Shown: positions 21,825-30,671 of the stretch, piece after piece
How the letters are laid out: every line of letters begins with the position of its first letter
Numbering within the stretch: the first letter of the stretch is position 1
Source: a virus
Length of the DNA: 64,000 bases
IMG/VR virus record: IMGVR_UViG_3300028197_000003
Location: 62,001 to 126,000 of that record
Strand: one strand, 5' to 3'
Program-made: the position numbers and the translations under genes
Notes under the pieces: generated by a model
Told to the model about the DNA's origin: nothing
The model's database searches: none
Seen by the model: the letters and a program-made list of their open reading frames with translations, nothing else

Positions 21825-24316
21825 GGTTTTACACTAACGTGCAGATGGTCGGCAACGATTTTCTGGTCCGTGGGTATGAAAACGGTAGTCCTATCAAAAC
21901 TAGAGAGAGCTATCAACCTACATTATTTGTTCCATCACGTAAGAAAACTCATTTCAAAACACTGGACGGCAAGTATGTCCAGAGCATTCAACCAGGTACA
22001 GTTAGGGATTGTCGTGAGTTCTACAAAACTCATGGTGACGTAGAGAACTTCGATATCTACGGTAATAATCGGTACGTATACCAGTACATATCTGATAAGT
22101 ATCCAGAAGACGAGATCAAGTTCGACATCAAAAAGATGAAGGTGGTTACCATCGACATCGAGGTGTCTGCTGAGAAAGGATTTCCTACAGTAGAGAACTG
22201 TGATGAGGAAATGCTTTGCATTACCCTACAGAATTACGCTACGAAGCGTATTCTTACCTTTGGTGTGGGTGCATATAATAATACTGACCCTATGGTCAAG
22301 TATGTGCAGTGTAATGATGAGTATGATTTACTTCAACACTTCATTACATATTGGCAGAGTGAGACTCCTGATGTGGTAACCGGGTGGAACTGTCAATTGT
22401 ACGACATTCCGTACCTATGTAAGCGCATCACACGTGTCTTGGGTCAGAAGATGTGTAAGAAGATGTCTCCATGGGGTCTAGTGACTGCTGAGGAGATGTT
22501 TATTATGCATCGTGAGCGCCTTGTCTATGACATTGCAGGTGTTACAGTCCTTGATTACATGGACTTGTACAAAAAATTTACCTATAAGGCACAAGAAAGT
22601 TATAGATTAGATTACATTGGTGAAGTTGAACTTGGTGAGAAGAAGTTAGATCACTCTGAGTACGATAGTTTCAAGGATTTCTATGCTAACGACTGGCAAA
22701 AGTTTGTCAGGTACAACATCCAAGACGTGAGATTGGTTGACTCCCTTGAGGAGAAGATGAAACTGATCGAACTTGCTATCACTATGGCATATGATGCCAA
22801 GGTGAACTTCACAGACGTGTTCTATCAGGTACGGATGTGGGACATGATCATCTATAACGACCTGAAGAAAAAAGGTATCGTTATTCCACCCAAAGCAGAC
22901 GAAGTAAAGAATGAAAAGTATGCTGGTGCCTATGTAAAAGAACCAAAACCTGGCATTTATGAATGGGTTGTGAGTTTTGACTTGAACTCATTGTATCCAC
23001 ACCTCATCATGCAGTACAATATCTCTCCTGAGACACTGTTAGATGAGAGATACCCCTCTGTCAGCGTCGATAAACTACTGAATAAGGAAGTAGACCTGTC
23101 GGGTCTTGAGGACGTTACTGTGTGCCCTAATGGCGCTATGTTTACCACTAAAACACGTGGGTTCCTGCCCAAATTGATGGACAGGATCTACAGTGAACGG
23201 GTGGTCTTCAAGAAAAAGATGATCCAAGCAAAGAAGGAGTACGAAAAAAATCCTACGAAGGCGTTGGAGAAAGAAATTGCCAGGTGTAACAACATTCAGA
23301 TGGCAAAGAAGATCCAACTAAACTCTGCTTATGGTGCCATTGGCAACAATTACTTCCGGTATTACAAACTAGAGAACGCTGAGGCGATTACTCTGGGGGG
23401 TCAGTTCAGCATCCGTTGGATTGAAAACCGGATGAATCTATATCTAAACAAATTACTCAACACTAAAGACCATGACTACGTCATTGCTTCCGATACTGAC
23501 AGTATCTATTTGTGTCTTGATTTACTTGTCAATAGTGTATTTGATGTACAAAAAGTTTCTAAAGAGAGGATTGTTGACTTCCTCAATGACGCCTGCGAGA
23601 AGCGATTTGAACCATACATATCGAAATGCTACGAGGAACTCTCGACGTATGTGAATGCATACGATCAGAAGATGTTCATGAAGAGAGAAACTATTGCTGA
23701 ACGTGGTATTTGGACTGCCAAGAAGCGATATATCCTCAATGCATGGGATATTGAGGGTGTGAGGTTTGCTGAACCAAAACTCAAGATCATGGGTATCGAA
23801 GCAGTCAAGTCATCTACCCCTGCACCTTGCCGTCAGATGATCAAAGACGCTTTGAAGATCATCATGACTAAAACTGAAGATGATGTAATTGATTACATTG
23901 ATAAGGTGCGTCGTGAGTTCAAAAAAATGGATCCTGCTGCTGTTTCTTTCCCCCGATCATGTAACAATCTGGACAAATATAAGAGTTCACTGTCCATTTA
24001 TGGAAAGGGTACACCTATTCATGTCCGAGGTTCATTGCTTTACAACCATTACTTGAAGAAGCATAAGTTAGACTCTAAATATAATGCTATCAACAACGGC
24101 GACAAGGTAAAGTTCTGCTATTTGACCAAACCCAACCCAACTCAAGAGAATGTGATCTCTTTTGTGGGCGATTTTCCAAAAGAATTGGGTCTAGCAAACT
24201 ATGTTGACTATACGTTGATGTTTGATAAATCATTTGTTGAACCGTTGAAGGCGGTTCTGGATGCTATTGGCTGGTCAGTTGAGAAAACTGCAACGCTGGA
24301 CCTTTTCTTTGTCTGA
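21821..24316 (+). CDS. 43: DNA polymerase gp43 (family B)
   Basis: The 831-residue polymerase is typical in length for cyanomyoviruses and shorter than T4 (898). It has exonuclease motif VTIDIEVSAEKG (about 109-120), polymerase motif A SFDLNSLYPHLIMQYNIS (about 385-402), motif B with LNSAYGAIGN.YFRYY (about 503-519) and motif C ASDTDSIYL (about 557). A C-terminal clamp-binding end LDLFFV is present, like the T4 tail ending in SLDFLFG. All catalytic Asp are intact. Confidence 0.98.
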   Translation: MRFYTNVQMVGNDFLVRGYENGSPIKTRESYQPTLFVPSRKKTHFKTLDGKYVQSIQPGTVRDCREFYKTHGDVENFDIYGNNRYVYQYISDKYPEDEIKFDIKKMKVVTIDIEVSAEKGFPTVENCDEEMLCITLQNYATKRILTFGVGAYNNTDPMVKYVQCNDEYDLLQHFITYWQSETPDVVTGWNCQLYDIPYLCKRITRVLGQKMCKKMSPWGLVTAEEMFIMHRERLVYDIAGVTVLDYMDLYKKFTYKAQESYRLDYIGEVELGEKKLDHSEYDSFKDFYANDWQKFVRYNIQDVRLVDSLEEKMKLIELAITMAYDAKVNFTDVFYQVRMWDMIIYNDLKKKGIVIPPKADEVKNEKYAGAYVKEPKPGIYEWVVSFDLNSLYPHLIMQYNISPETLLDERYPSVSVDKLLNKEVDLSGLEDVTVCPNGAMFTTKTRGFLPKLMDRIYSERVVFKKKMIQAKKEYEKNPTKALEKEIARCNNIQMAKKIQLNSAYGAIGNNYFRYYKLENAEAITLGGQFSIRWIENRMNLYLNKLLNTKDHDYVIASDTDSIYLCLDLLVNSVFDVQKVSKERIVDFLNDACEKRFEPYISKCYEELSTYVNAYDQKMFMKRETIAERGIWTAKKRYILNAWDIEGVRFAEPKLKIMGIEAVKSSTPAPCRQMIKDALKIIMTKTEDDVIDYIDKVRREFKKMDPAAVSFPRSCNNLDKYKSSLSIYGKGTPIHVRGSLLYNHYLKKHKLDSKYNAINNGDKVKFCYLTKPNPTQENVISFVGDFPKELGLANYVDYTLMFDKSFVEPLKAVLDAIGWSVEKTATLDLFFV

Positions 24317-24325
24317 TGCTATAAT
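24317..24325 (+). promoter_or_regulatory. Perfect extended -10 promoter (TGCTATAAT)
   Basis: TGCTATAAT is the exact extended -10 consensus, starting one base after the gp43 stop. TGGACC lies 17 bases upstream of TATAAT as a partial -35. It can drive the 56-aa gene and the nucleotidyltransferase, uvsX and gp41 genes behind it. Confidence 0.7.
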
Positions 24326-24344
24326 CAAACTACTCTGAGACTCT

Positions 24345-24515
24345 ATGGAACTTCCTATTACTGATAAAGAACTAGTAACAATCATCAACGCTCTGCGTCT
24401 TGGTGGTGACACTTCTCTTTATCAAAAACTGAATACTATTCACCAAATCCGTAAGGATAATCCTGGTGGTCCGTACAAAAAAATTGCTAGAGAGCAGTTC
24501 GGTTACGTTATCTAA
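24345..24515 (+). CDS. Small unknown protein (56 aa)
   Basis: The frame runs ATG 24345 to TAA 24515, sharing one base with the next ATG. The product is helical: LPITDKELVTIINALRLGGD then YQKLNTIHQIRKDNPGG. It is the first gene behind a strong promoter between the polymerase and uvsX. No family recognised. Confidence 0.6.
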   Translation: MELPITDKELVTIINALRLGGDTSLYQKLNTIHQIRKDNPGGPYKKIAREQFGYVI

Positions 24516-24973
24516 TGTTTTTTGAAAAAGTGAGTCTGGTAACAGGCGGGTTTGACCCTATTCATAGTGGTCATTTGCATTATTTTGACTGTGCTAAAGA
24601 TTTTTCAGACTACCTGGTGGTAGGTTTGAATGGTGATCCCTGGTTGAAACGTAAGAAAGGTCAGTATTTTCAGTCTTGGACTGAGCGTGCTGACATCGTT
24701 CGCCATTTGGATATGGTTGACGCTGTGGTATCATGGGACGACGCTGATGACAGTGCCTGTGGTGCTATTGCTAAGTCCTTAGAGATTGCAGAGACAGTTG
24801 TCTTCTGTAATGGTGGTGATCGTGGTGCTGATAACACTCCAGAACTCCAACGATATAAAGATGACCCACGTGTTATCTTTGAATGGGGTGTTGGAGGACA
24901 AGAAAAAATGAATAGCAGTTCGTGGATTCTCCACGGATATTTTGAGAGGCAACGCAAACTACTAGGTATTTGA
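24515..24973 (+). CDS. Cytidylyltransferase-like nucleotidyl transferase
   Basis: The 152-residue protein begins VSLVTGGFDPIHSGHLHYFD; the HSGH (H-x-G-H) motif and GGFDP.H start define the TagD/RfaE class of nucleotidyltransferases. Later NGDPWLKRKKG and ERADIVRHL follow the family pattern, although the usual RTxxIST box is not evident. Such enzymes join CTP or ATP to a phosphorylated sugar, glycerol or heptose. It may feed nucleotide-sugar synthesis, linking with the glycan genes elsewhere in the window. Confidence 0.82.
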   Translation: MFFEKVSLVTGGFDPIHSGHLHYFDCAKDFSDYLVVGLNGDPWLKRKKGQYFQSWTERADIVRHLDMVDAVVSWDDADDSACGAIAKSLEIAETVVFCNGGDRGADNTPELQRYKDDPRVIFEWGVGGQEKMNSSSWILHGYFERQRKLLGI

Positions 24974-24974
24974 C

Positions 24975-25985
24975 ATGGACTTTTTCAAAGACATCATCAA
25001 GGAGATTGGAGATGACTTCACCAAACTCGCATCGGATGTTGACGATACGGAGCGATTTGTTGACACTGGTTCTTACATTTTCAATGCCCTTGTTAGTGGC
25101 AGCATTTATGGGGGAATTAGTGGTGACAGAATTACCGCTATTGCAGGTGAAACCTCAACAGGTAAAACTTTCTTCTCTCTCGCTGTAGTCAAAGATTTTC
25201 TAGAGAAGAACCCTGATGGTGGGGTCATGTATTTTGATACAGAATCTGCTATCAAGAAGAACATGCTGGTGGCACGTGGCATTGACTTGCAGAGGTTTGG
25301 TCATGTGCAGGTTGTAACAATTGAGCAGTTCCGAAACCGAGCACTAAAGATTGTAGACAAATACCTAAGTATTCCTGAAGGTGATCGCAAACCCATGATG
25401 TTTGTCCTAGATTCTCTAGGCATGCTTTCCACTGAAAAGGAGATCAGAGATGTCCTTGAAGACAAGCAAACTCGCGACATGACTAAAAGTCAACTTGTCA
25501 AGGGTGCTTTCCGTATGCTCACACTCAAACTAGGTCAAGCTCATGTGCCGCTCATTGTCACCAACCATACGTATGATGTCATCGGAGCTTACGTACCAAC
25601 TAAAGAGATGGGAGGAGGTTCTGGACTCAAGTATGCAGCAAGTACAATCATCTATCTCAGTAAGGCAAAGGAGAAGGATGGAACAGAGATCGTCGGAAAC
25701 ATTATCAAGGCTAAGACAGTCAAGTCTCGTTTGAGTCGTGAAAATAAGGTTGCTGCTATTCGTCTTTATTACGACGAACGTGGTCTTGATCGCTACTACG
25801 GTCTACTGGATCTTGGTGAGTCCTCTGGTGTGATCAAGAAAGTTGGTAACAGGTATGAGATTGACGGTAAAAAGGTGTATGCTAAAGAGGTATACTCCAA
25901 TCCTGAAAAGTATTTCACGGAAGATCTTATGTCTCAACTCGATGAGGCGGCACAAAAAGAGTTCACTTACGGTGGGGGTGAATGA
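24975..25985 (+). CDS. uvsX: UvsX RecA-like recombinase
   Basis: The 336-residue recombinase has Walker A AIAGETSTGKTFF (about 56-68), Walker B PMMFVLDSLGML (about 139), and the DNA-binding loop region TKEMGGGSGLKYAAS (about 210), as in RecA/UvsX. It forms filaments on single-stranded DNA with UvsY and gp32 for strand exchange and recombination-dependent replication. It starts one base after the preceding stop and overlaps gp41 by four bases. Confidence 0.97.
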   Translation: MDFFKDIIKEIGDDFTKLASDVDDTERFVDTGSYIFNALVSGSIYGGISGDRITAIAGETSTGKTFFSLAVVKDFLEKNPDGGVMYFDTESAIKKNMLVARGIDLQRFGHVQVVTIEQFRNRALKIVDKYLSIPEGDRKPMMFVLDSLGMLSTEKEIRDVLEDKQTRDMTKSQLVKGAFRMLTLKLGQAHVPLIVTNHTYDVIGAYVPTKEMGGGSGLKYAASTIIYLSKAKEKDGTEIVGNIIKAKTVKSRLSRENKVAAIRLYYDERGLDRYYGLLDLGESSGVIKKVGNRYEIDGKKVYAKEVYSNPEKYFTEDLMSQLDEAAQKEFTYGGGE

Positions 25986-27370
25986 CCGAAAGGATCCCGC
26001 TAACGATCCTCAGCAATCTGGTCACAGATGAAAACTATGCACGGCAGGTACTGCCGTTCATAGAACCCGATTACTTTGAAGAAAGGACTGATCGGGTAGT
26101 CTTTGAGCAGGTTGCTTCTTTTCTATCTGAGTATGATGCTCTCCCTAGTAAGGAGGTTCTTCATATTGAGATTGAAAAACGGACAGATATTACTCAAGAC
26201 GAGCACACCACTATCACTCAGTTGGTGTCCTCTTTGGAAGCAAGTGAGTCTGAGTCTAAGTGGTTGCTTGACACTACTGAATCGTGGTGTAAGCAACGTG
26301 CCATCTACCTAGCACTAATCAAAAGTATTCAGGTTGCTGATGGTGCTGATGAAAATCTCGCTCCCGATGCAATTCCTGGTATCCTTTCCGATGCTCTTGC
26401 TGTCGGGTTTGATCAAAGTGTCGGGCATGATTACCTTGACGATGCTGAGGCTCGCTATGAGTATTATCATCGGATTGAGAATAAAATTCCTTTTGATCTT
26501 GAATATTTCAATAAGATTACTTCGGGTGGACTCAGTGATAAGACTCTCAACATTGCTTTAGCTGGCACTGGTGTTGGTAAGTCTTTGTTCATGTGTCACC
26601 TTGCTGCTAGTGTTCTTCTCCAAGGGAAAAATGTTCTATACATTACAATGGAGATGTCTGAAGAGAAAATTGCAGAGAGGATTGACGCTAACCTTTTAGA
26701 TGTCAACATCTCAGATATACAGAATGTACCTGAACAAACTTTCAAAAAGAAAATTGCAAAGATTGTATCCAAAACATCTGGTCATCTGATTGTCAAAGAA
26801 TATCCTACTGCTTCCGCACATGTAGGACATTTTCGTGCACTGCTTCAGGAGTTGAAGTTGAAAAAATCCTTCATTCCTGATATAATATTTGTGGACTATC
26901 TCAACATATGTGCTTCATCTCGATATAGAGGTGCTGCCAATGTGAATTCTTATTCTTATGTCAAAGCAATCGCAGAAGAACTCCGGGGGCTCGCGGTCGA
27001 AACCGTTGTCCCAGTGGTCTCAGCTACGCAGACTACTCGCTCTGGTTTTTCTAGTTCAGATCCTAACCTTACTGATACTTCTGAATCATTTGGCCTTCCA
27101 GCTACCGCTGATCTTATGTTCGCTTTGGTTTCTACCGAAGATATGGAACGACTTAGCCAAATAATGGTCAAGCAGTTGAAGAATCGTTACAACGATATCA
27201 ACATGCACAAGAGGTTTGTCGTAGGGATTGACCGTGCTAAGATGAGACTGTACGACTGCGAGCAGACAGCACAGGATGACCTGGTTGACGACATCGTAGA
27301 AGTACAACACATGTCTAAAGAAGACAACACCAAATCCAAATCAAAATTCGACGACTTCAAATGGGAGTAG
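25982..27370 (+). CDS. 41: Replicative helicase gp41 (DnaB family)
   Basis: The 462-residue protein has an N-terminal helical domain and a RecA-like core: Walker A LAGTGVGKSLFM (about 193-204), Walker B FIPDIIFVDYLNI (about 298), and the DnaB-type arginine-finger region near KNRYNDI.MHKRFVVGID. It unwinds the lagging-strand template with the gp61 primase. It starts in an ATGA overlap with uvsX and overlaps mazG by ten bases. Confidence 0.97.
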   Translation: MTERIPLTILSNLVTDENYARQVLPFIEPDYFEERTDRVVFEQVASFLSEYDALPSKEVLHIEIEKRTDITQDEHTTITQLVSSLEASESESKWLLDTTESWCKQRAIYLALIKSIQVADGADENLAPDAIPGILSDALAVGFDQSVGHDYLDDAEARYEYYHRIENKIPFDLEYFNKITSGGLSDKTLNIALAGTGVGKSLFMCHLAASVLLQGKNVLYITMEMSEEKIAERIDANLLDVNISDIQNVPEQTFKKKIAKIVSKTSGHLIVKEYPTASAHVGHFRALLQELKLKKSFIPDIIFVDYLNICASSRYRGAANVNSYSYVKAIAEELRGLAVETVVPVVSATQTTRSGFSSSDPNLTDTSESFGLPATADLMFALVSTEDMERLSQIMVKQLKNRYNDINMHKRFVVGIDRAKMRLYDCEQTAQDDLVDDIVEVQHMSKEDNTKSKSKFDDFKWE

Positions 27371-27762
27371 ATTTTTCTAGTTACCAACACTTTGTAAACA
27401 CAGTGACAAGTAAAGAATCACAAGATTCTGATGCTTTCATCTATCGTTTGCAAGAACTTGGTAGCGAAATTCCAATCCAACGTCTTCTAACTGCTGCTGT
27501 AGGCATCTCTGCTGAAGGTGGTGAGTTTACGGAGATCGTAAAGAAAATGATTTTCCAAGGCAAACCTGCTAATGAGGAAAACTTGTACCACCTAAAGCGG
27601 GAATTGGGTGATGTAATGTGGTATGTGGCACAAGCATGCATGGCACTGGACGTGGACATGAATGAAGTGCTAGATATGAATATCAAAAAACTGGAATCCC
27701 GTTTCCCCGAGGGTACTTTCAGTGAGTTCTATTCAGAGAATCGTAAAGATGGAGACATCTAA
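27361..27762 (+). CDS. mazG: MazG-type nucleotide pyrophosphohydrolase
   Basis: The 133-residue helical protein has AEGGEFTEIVKKMIFQGK (about 57-74) and LKRELGDVMWYVAQACMALD (about 82-101), the E..E...E..D metal-binding pattern of all-alpha NTP pyrophosphatases. Cyanophage MazG hydrolyses nucleoside triphosphates, with dNTPs as good substrates in vitro; it was once proposed to act on (p)ppGpp. It is a standard cyanomyovirus gene and follows gp41 as usual. Confidence 0.92.
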   Translation: MGVDFSSYQHFVNTVTSKESQDSDAFIYRLQELGSEIPIQRLLTAAVGISAEGGEFTEIVKKMIFQGKPANEENLYHLKRELGDVMWYVAQACMALDVDMNEVLDMNIKKLESRFPEGTFSEFYSENRKDGDI

Positions 27763-28438
27763 TCTTTGCATAACCTGCATCAAAATTGGAGACAAATTTG
27801 ATGCAGGTTATGTGAACAAACTCTATGATATGGTGCATCGTCAGATTGATGTACCATTTTTTTGTTTTACTGATAACCCTAGTGGCATCAAAGAAGGTGT
27901 TACTGTGGTTGAGATTGATGTTACTGAATATTCTCAATGGGAGAATTGGTGGCCAGCATGGTGGAAGATCAATATGTTTGTCCGCCCTGAAATACAGGAC
28001 TTCAAACGTAAAATCTTCTTTGATTTGGATGTGATTATCCATGGAGATCTTAGTAAAATTTATGAATTCAATAGTCCATTTGCTTTGGTCTATTCTTCTT
28101 GGAAAGGATTACAATTCCAAGTCAAAAACCCAACCAAATCGATGTTCAATTCCAGTGTAATTGCATGGGATGATGCAAAGCACATTTATGATCATTGGAT
28201 GCAGGATGCTAAGGGATTCGTTGCCAAGTATGCTGGAACTGATGACTTCTATCATAACGAAAAGATCAAAAGATATCGTCTCCCACCTATCATCTACTCA
28301 TATAGGGATGGTTGTATTCCAGGGCAACAAAATTGTTTAGAATTTAGACCATGGATGGGACTTGCTATTCTCCATCAGCACCCTAAGAACCATGAACTAG
28401 ACCCAAATATACATATTATTGCTAGGTATTGGGGATAG
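27749..28438 (+). CDS. Glycosyltransferase-like protein (GT-A type)
   Basis: The start is ATG 27749, overlapping mazG by 14 bases; a GTG at 27722 is an alternative. The 229-residue protein carries KIFFDLDVIIHGDLSKI (about 90-106), whose DLD is a DxD-type metal site of GT-A glycosyltransferases. It also has WWPAWWKINMF and MFNSSVIAWD, as in GT8-like enzymes that read an acceptor backbone. Donor and acceptor unknown. It lies apart from the main glycan cassette. Confidence 0.75.
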   Translation: METSNLCITCIKIGDKFDAGYVNKLYDMVHRQIDVPFFCFTDNPSGIKEGVTVVEIDVTEYSQWENWWPAWWKINMFVRPEIQDFKRKIFFDLDVIIHGDLSKIYEFNSPFALVYSSWKGLQFQVKNPTKSMFNSSVIAWDDAKHIYDHWMQDAKGFVAKYAGTDDFYHNEKIKRYRLPPIIYSYRDGCIPGQQNCLEFRPWMGLAILHQHPKNHELDPNIHIIARYWG

Positions 28439-28440
28439 TA

Positions 28441-29538
28441 ATGGCAAAGATTGATCCAAAGCATCTCAAGAAATATACTGTCAAGTGGATTCTTTCTAAT
28501 GAACCACTTGATTTTTTTATGAGAATTGCTAAGTCATTCGAGCATCATATGGATCGCCGCATGCCTGGTAGAGTCAATTTTGAAATTATGTCTGCTCAAG
28601 AGTATGCAGTCAAGTATAATGATGGAGTTGAGATTGATCATGATGATGTGCTTAGATTGTTGAAAGAAAATGAGATCCAACTAGCAGATTTTCCTGCACC
28701 TTTGTTTGCACAAAAGATCAAAGAGCGTTATCAGAATCGTCAAACTAGGGGGAAAGATTTAGATTTTGTTGAAAGTGATTGGTCAAGCATTGAAATGCCA
28801 TTTCTTTTTAGAAATGAAACGCATGCCACTGCGTTTATGCAGTCCCATATGGGTGAACAACTTCTTTACTATCGTAATCAGTTGAAAGTAAAACCTATGG
28901 CAATGGTGTCTTGGGGTGGATCTAAATTGATTGCTGGGGACAAACCCTATATGTCACCTGAGGATTTTGAAGGTAGTAAAGTTAGTCTCCAATACCATAC
29001 TGCAGTAGCAGAGAAAATTTTTGAGTCTTTGGGTGCTGAGGTCACTGATTCTGACGCTGATGCATATGAGACAGACATGCCCTCCTTTGATATGTCTAAG
29101 AAGGTGGTTACTGAACTGAATCACAGCATCAATACTAATATTATCCTTGCATCTCATGAGTTCTGGAGGAATGTAATCAAGTGTGAGTGTGATTACAGAG
29201 AGCATACTAAAGAAGAAGAGGACGGTTGTCTAAGAAAACAATTGAAACGTGCATGCAATGAAGCAACACGTGATAGAGACGTGTGGAATGATGAAATGAC
29301 TGCTAAGTTTAGGCAAGAATGTGAGTCAAGAGGCATTGAGTTACATCAGGTATCTGACTCCACTCCTTTCAAAGAAAAGACTGCTTCTGTATATGATCAG
29401 TTTGTAAAATTCTTCTATGACGAACAGTTTATTGACAGTGAAAGTGAGGTTGTCAAGCATGACCTCAGAACAAGAGTCAATGATTTGTCTGACAACAGTA
29501 GAAGTGCTTGGTGTGACGACCTTACTATTGACCAATGA
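28441..29538 (+). CDS. TRAP-transporter DctP-like protein without signal peptide
   Basis: The start is ATG 28441. The 365-residue protein has KWILSNEPLDFFMRIAKSFE near the N-terminus and then PMAMVSWGGSKLIAGDKPYM (about 152-171) with EDFEGSKVSLQYHTAVAEKI and an LGAEVT segment. This follows the pattern of periplasmic DctP solute-binding proteins (substrate-binding strand, PedlkGlK, alGA). No signal peptide is present, so if secreted it uses another route; it may be a cytoplasmic scavenger or a reshaped domain. Annotation by pattern; moderate confidence. Confidence 0.6.
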   Translation: MAKIDPKHLKKYTVKWILSNEPLDFFMRIAKSFEHHMDRRMPGRVNFEIMSAQEYAVKYNDGVEIDHDDVLRLLKENEIQLADFPAPLFAQKIKERYQNRQTRGKDLDFVESDWSSIEMPFLFRNETHATAFMQSHMGEQLLYYRNQLKVKPMAMVSWGGSKLIAGDKPYMSPEDFEGSKVSLQYHTAVAEKIFESLGAEVTDSDADAYETDMPSFDMSKKVVTELNHSINTNIILASHEFWRNVIKCECDYREHTKEEEDGCLRKQLKRACNEATRDRDVWNDEMTAKFRQECESRGIELHQVSDSTPFKEKTASVYDQFVKFFYDEQFIDSESEVVKHDLRTRVNDLSDNSRSAWCDDLTIDQ

Positions 29539-29840
29539 ACGAAGAACTAATTGACTCCATCATCAAGATGTACCGATCAACCTCAGAAGGTAGTCGGAGG
29601 ATGACAAAGAAACGACGAATGAATAGTTTTTGTCGTTTTGTATTGGCGCTTACTAGCAACGATAAATACAAAGAGTACCAAACACCTTTGATGGTGTGGG
29701 TTCAGAAGTATCAGGATCAAATTTACAGCAAACTAAGTGAAGAAGTTCTCGACCTTCATAACCGAAGCCCGCGTTACCAAAGCATCGCAAGAAGCGAAGC
29801 GTTTGGGACTAGTCGGGGACGGTCACGGCGATTGGTATGA
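29535..29840 (+). CDS. Small unknown protein (101 aa) overlapping the next gene
   Basis: The N-terminal two-thirds is helical and basic (LIDSIIKMYRSTSEGSRRMT). The C-terminal third is encoded in a 104-base overlap with the next gene and is Ser/Arg-rich, as expected when a second frame constrains it. The start forms an ATGA overlap with the preceding gene. Either both frames are used or this gene has lost its original stop. No family recognised. Confidence 0.55.
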   Translation: MNEELIDSIIKMYRSTSEGSRRMTKKRRMNSFCRFVLALTSNDKYKEYQTPLMVWVQKYQDQIYSKLSEEVLDLHNRSPRYQSIARSEAFGTSRGRSRRLV

Positions 29841-30633
29841 CCGCCAAGGAAACCTAAAAGCAAAAACTGTCTCAGGTTTACTTCAAATGTACTCAGCATC
29901 TGCTGGGGATAAGGATGGACTTGGTACGTCAGGATCTAAAGCAGCATCGGTTGTAGCAAAAAGGACTACCGGTGATGGTGAAGACTATGGTAGGAAGGTA
30001 GCAACAGGGGGACCGTCATCTGCGGAACCCAATCCTAATTCCGCCAATGGACAAGCAAAAGCAGCACTCCAACAGGTCAGTCGGGATAACCCCCTTACAA
30101 TTGCCTTTGATAAGTTTGACTCTGACGAGGTAACTGCTAATATACTAGCCACAGTGGAAGAAATTTCCGGTGGCACTTACTACTATGTGTTTCCCAGTAG
30201 GGACACAAACATTCAAGAACTAAAAAATGCATATCCTGAGATTGGCGATGCCTTCGTTGATGACGCAAATGCAGAGACCATCTACGATGTCCTCTCCTCA
30301 CTCTATGAAAACGGTTTTGACGCGATTAGTATCGTTGTACGACAGTCAAGAGCAAAAGAAATCTCAGAGTTAGCACTCAAAGGGAACGGTCAACTATACA
30401 ACTATGTGATGCTAAACGTCATCCCTGTAGATGAACGTAGTGTTCGTGAACAGTATATTGCGGGTGATATTTTCCAGAACGGATCCTTTATTGAGTCTAA
30501 TGGAAAGACGGGGCAAGTGTTCCGTAGAGGTGCTAATCATCTGATCTGTATGGGTGAAGATAAGAAAATTTTTAGAGCATGGATTTCCGACTCTAAACAA
30601 GTAGATAAGTTTCTGTTACCCCAAGACTTTTGA
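29737..30633 (+). CDS. Cyanophage protein with GDGHGDWYD N-terminal motif
   Basis: The start is GTG 29737, giving VKKFSTFITEARVTKASQEA; the F..F.tEA opening is common in T4-like marine phage virion and replication-associated proteins. Next comes KRLGLVGDGHGDWYDRQGNL (about 22-41), a motif I have seen in several marine phage proteins that precedes varied C-termini. Then a low-complexity Gly/Ser linker and a globular part (about 110-298) with AFDKFDSDEVTAN and beta-rich segments. Function unknown. Confidence 0.7.
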   Translation: MKKFSTFITEARVTKASQEAKRLGLVGDGHGDWYDRQGNLKAKTVSGLLQMYSASAGDKDGLGTSGSKAASVVAKRTTGDGEDYGRKVATGGPSSAEPNPNSANGQAKAALQQVSRDNPLTIAFDKFDSDEVTANILATVEEISGGTYYYVFPSRDTNIQELKNAYPEIGDAFVDDANAETIYDVLSSLYENGFDAISIVVRQSRAKEISELALKGNGQLYNYVMLNVIPVDERSVREQYIAGDIFQNGSFIESNGKTGQVFRRGANHLICMGEDKKIFRAWISDSKQVDKFLLPQDF

Positions 30634-30637
30634 CACA

Positions 30638-30666
30638 CTAAATAATTGAACGGTAAAATTACGTTC
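30638..30666 (+). promoter_or_regulatory. Late-type promoter CTAAATA with leader hairpin
   Basis: CTAAATA (30638-30644) follows the preceding stop by four bases. GAACG (30648-30652) pairs with CGTTC (30662-30666), placing a hairpin at the expected mRNA 5' end. GTAA/TTAC inside the loop could form an alternative fold. Confidence 0.6.
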
Positions 30667-30671
30667 GTAAG

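Noticed and set aside
24975-27370. Possible intein or intron in uvsX/gp41
   Set aside because: Both proteins are of normal length with uninterrupted motifs.
27722-27748. GTG start for the glycosyltransferase at 27749
   Set aside because: It would lie deeper within mazG and add residues not typical of the family start; kept as an alternative only.
29661-29668. GATAAATA resembling a late promoter
   Set aside because: It lies inside a coding region with no gene start nearby in the expected range and no hairpin; likely chance in AT-rich codons.
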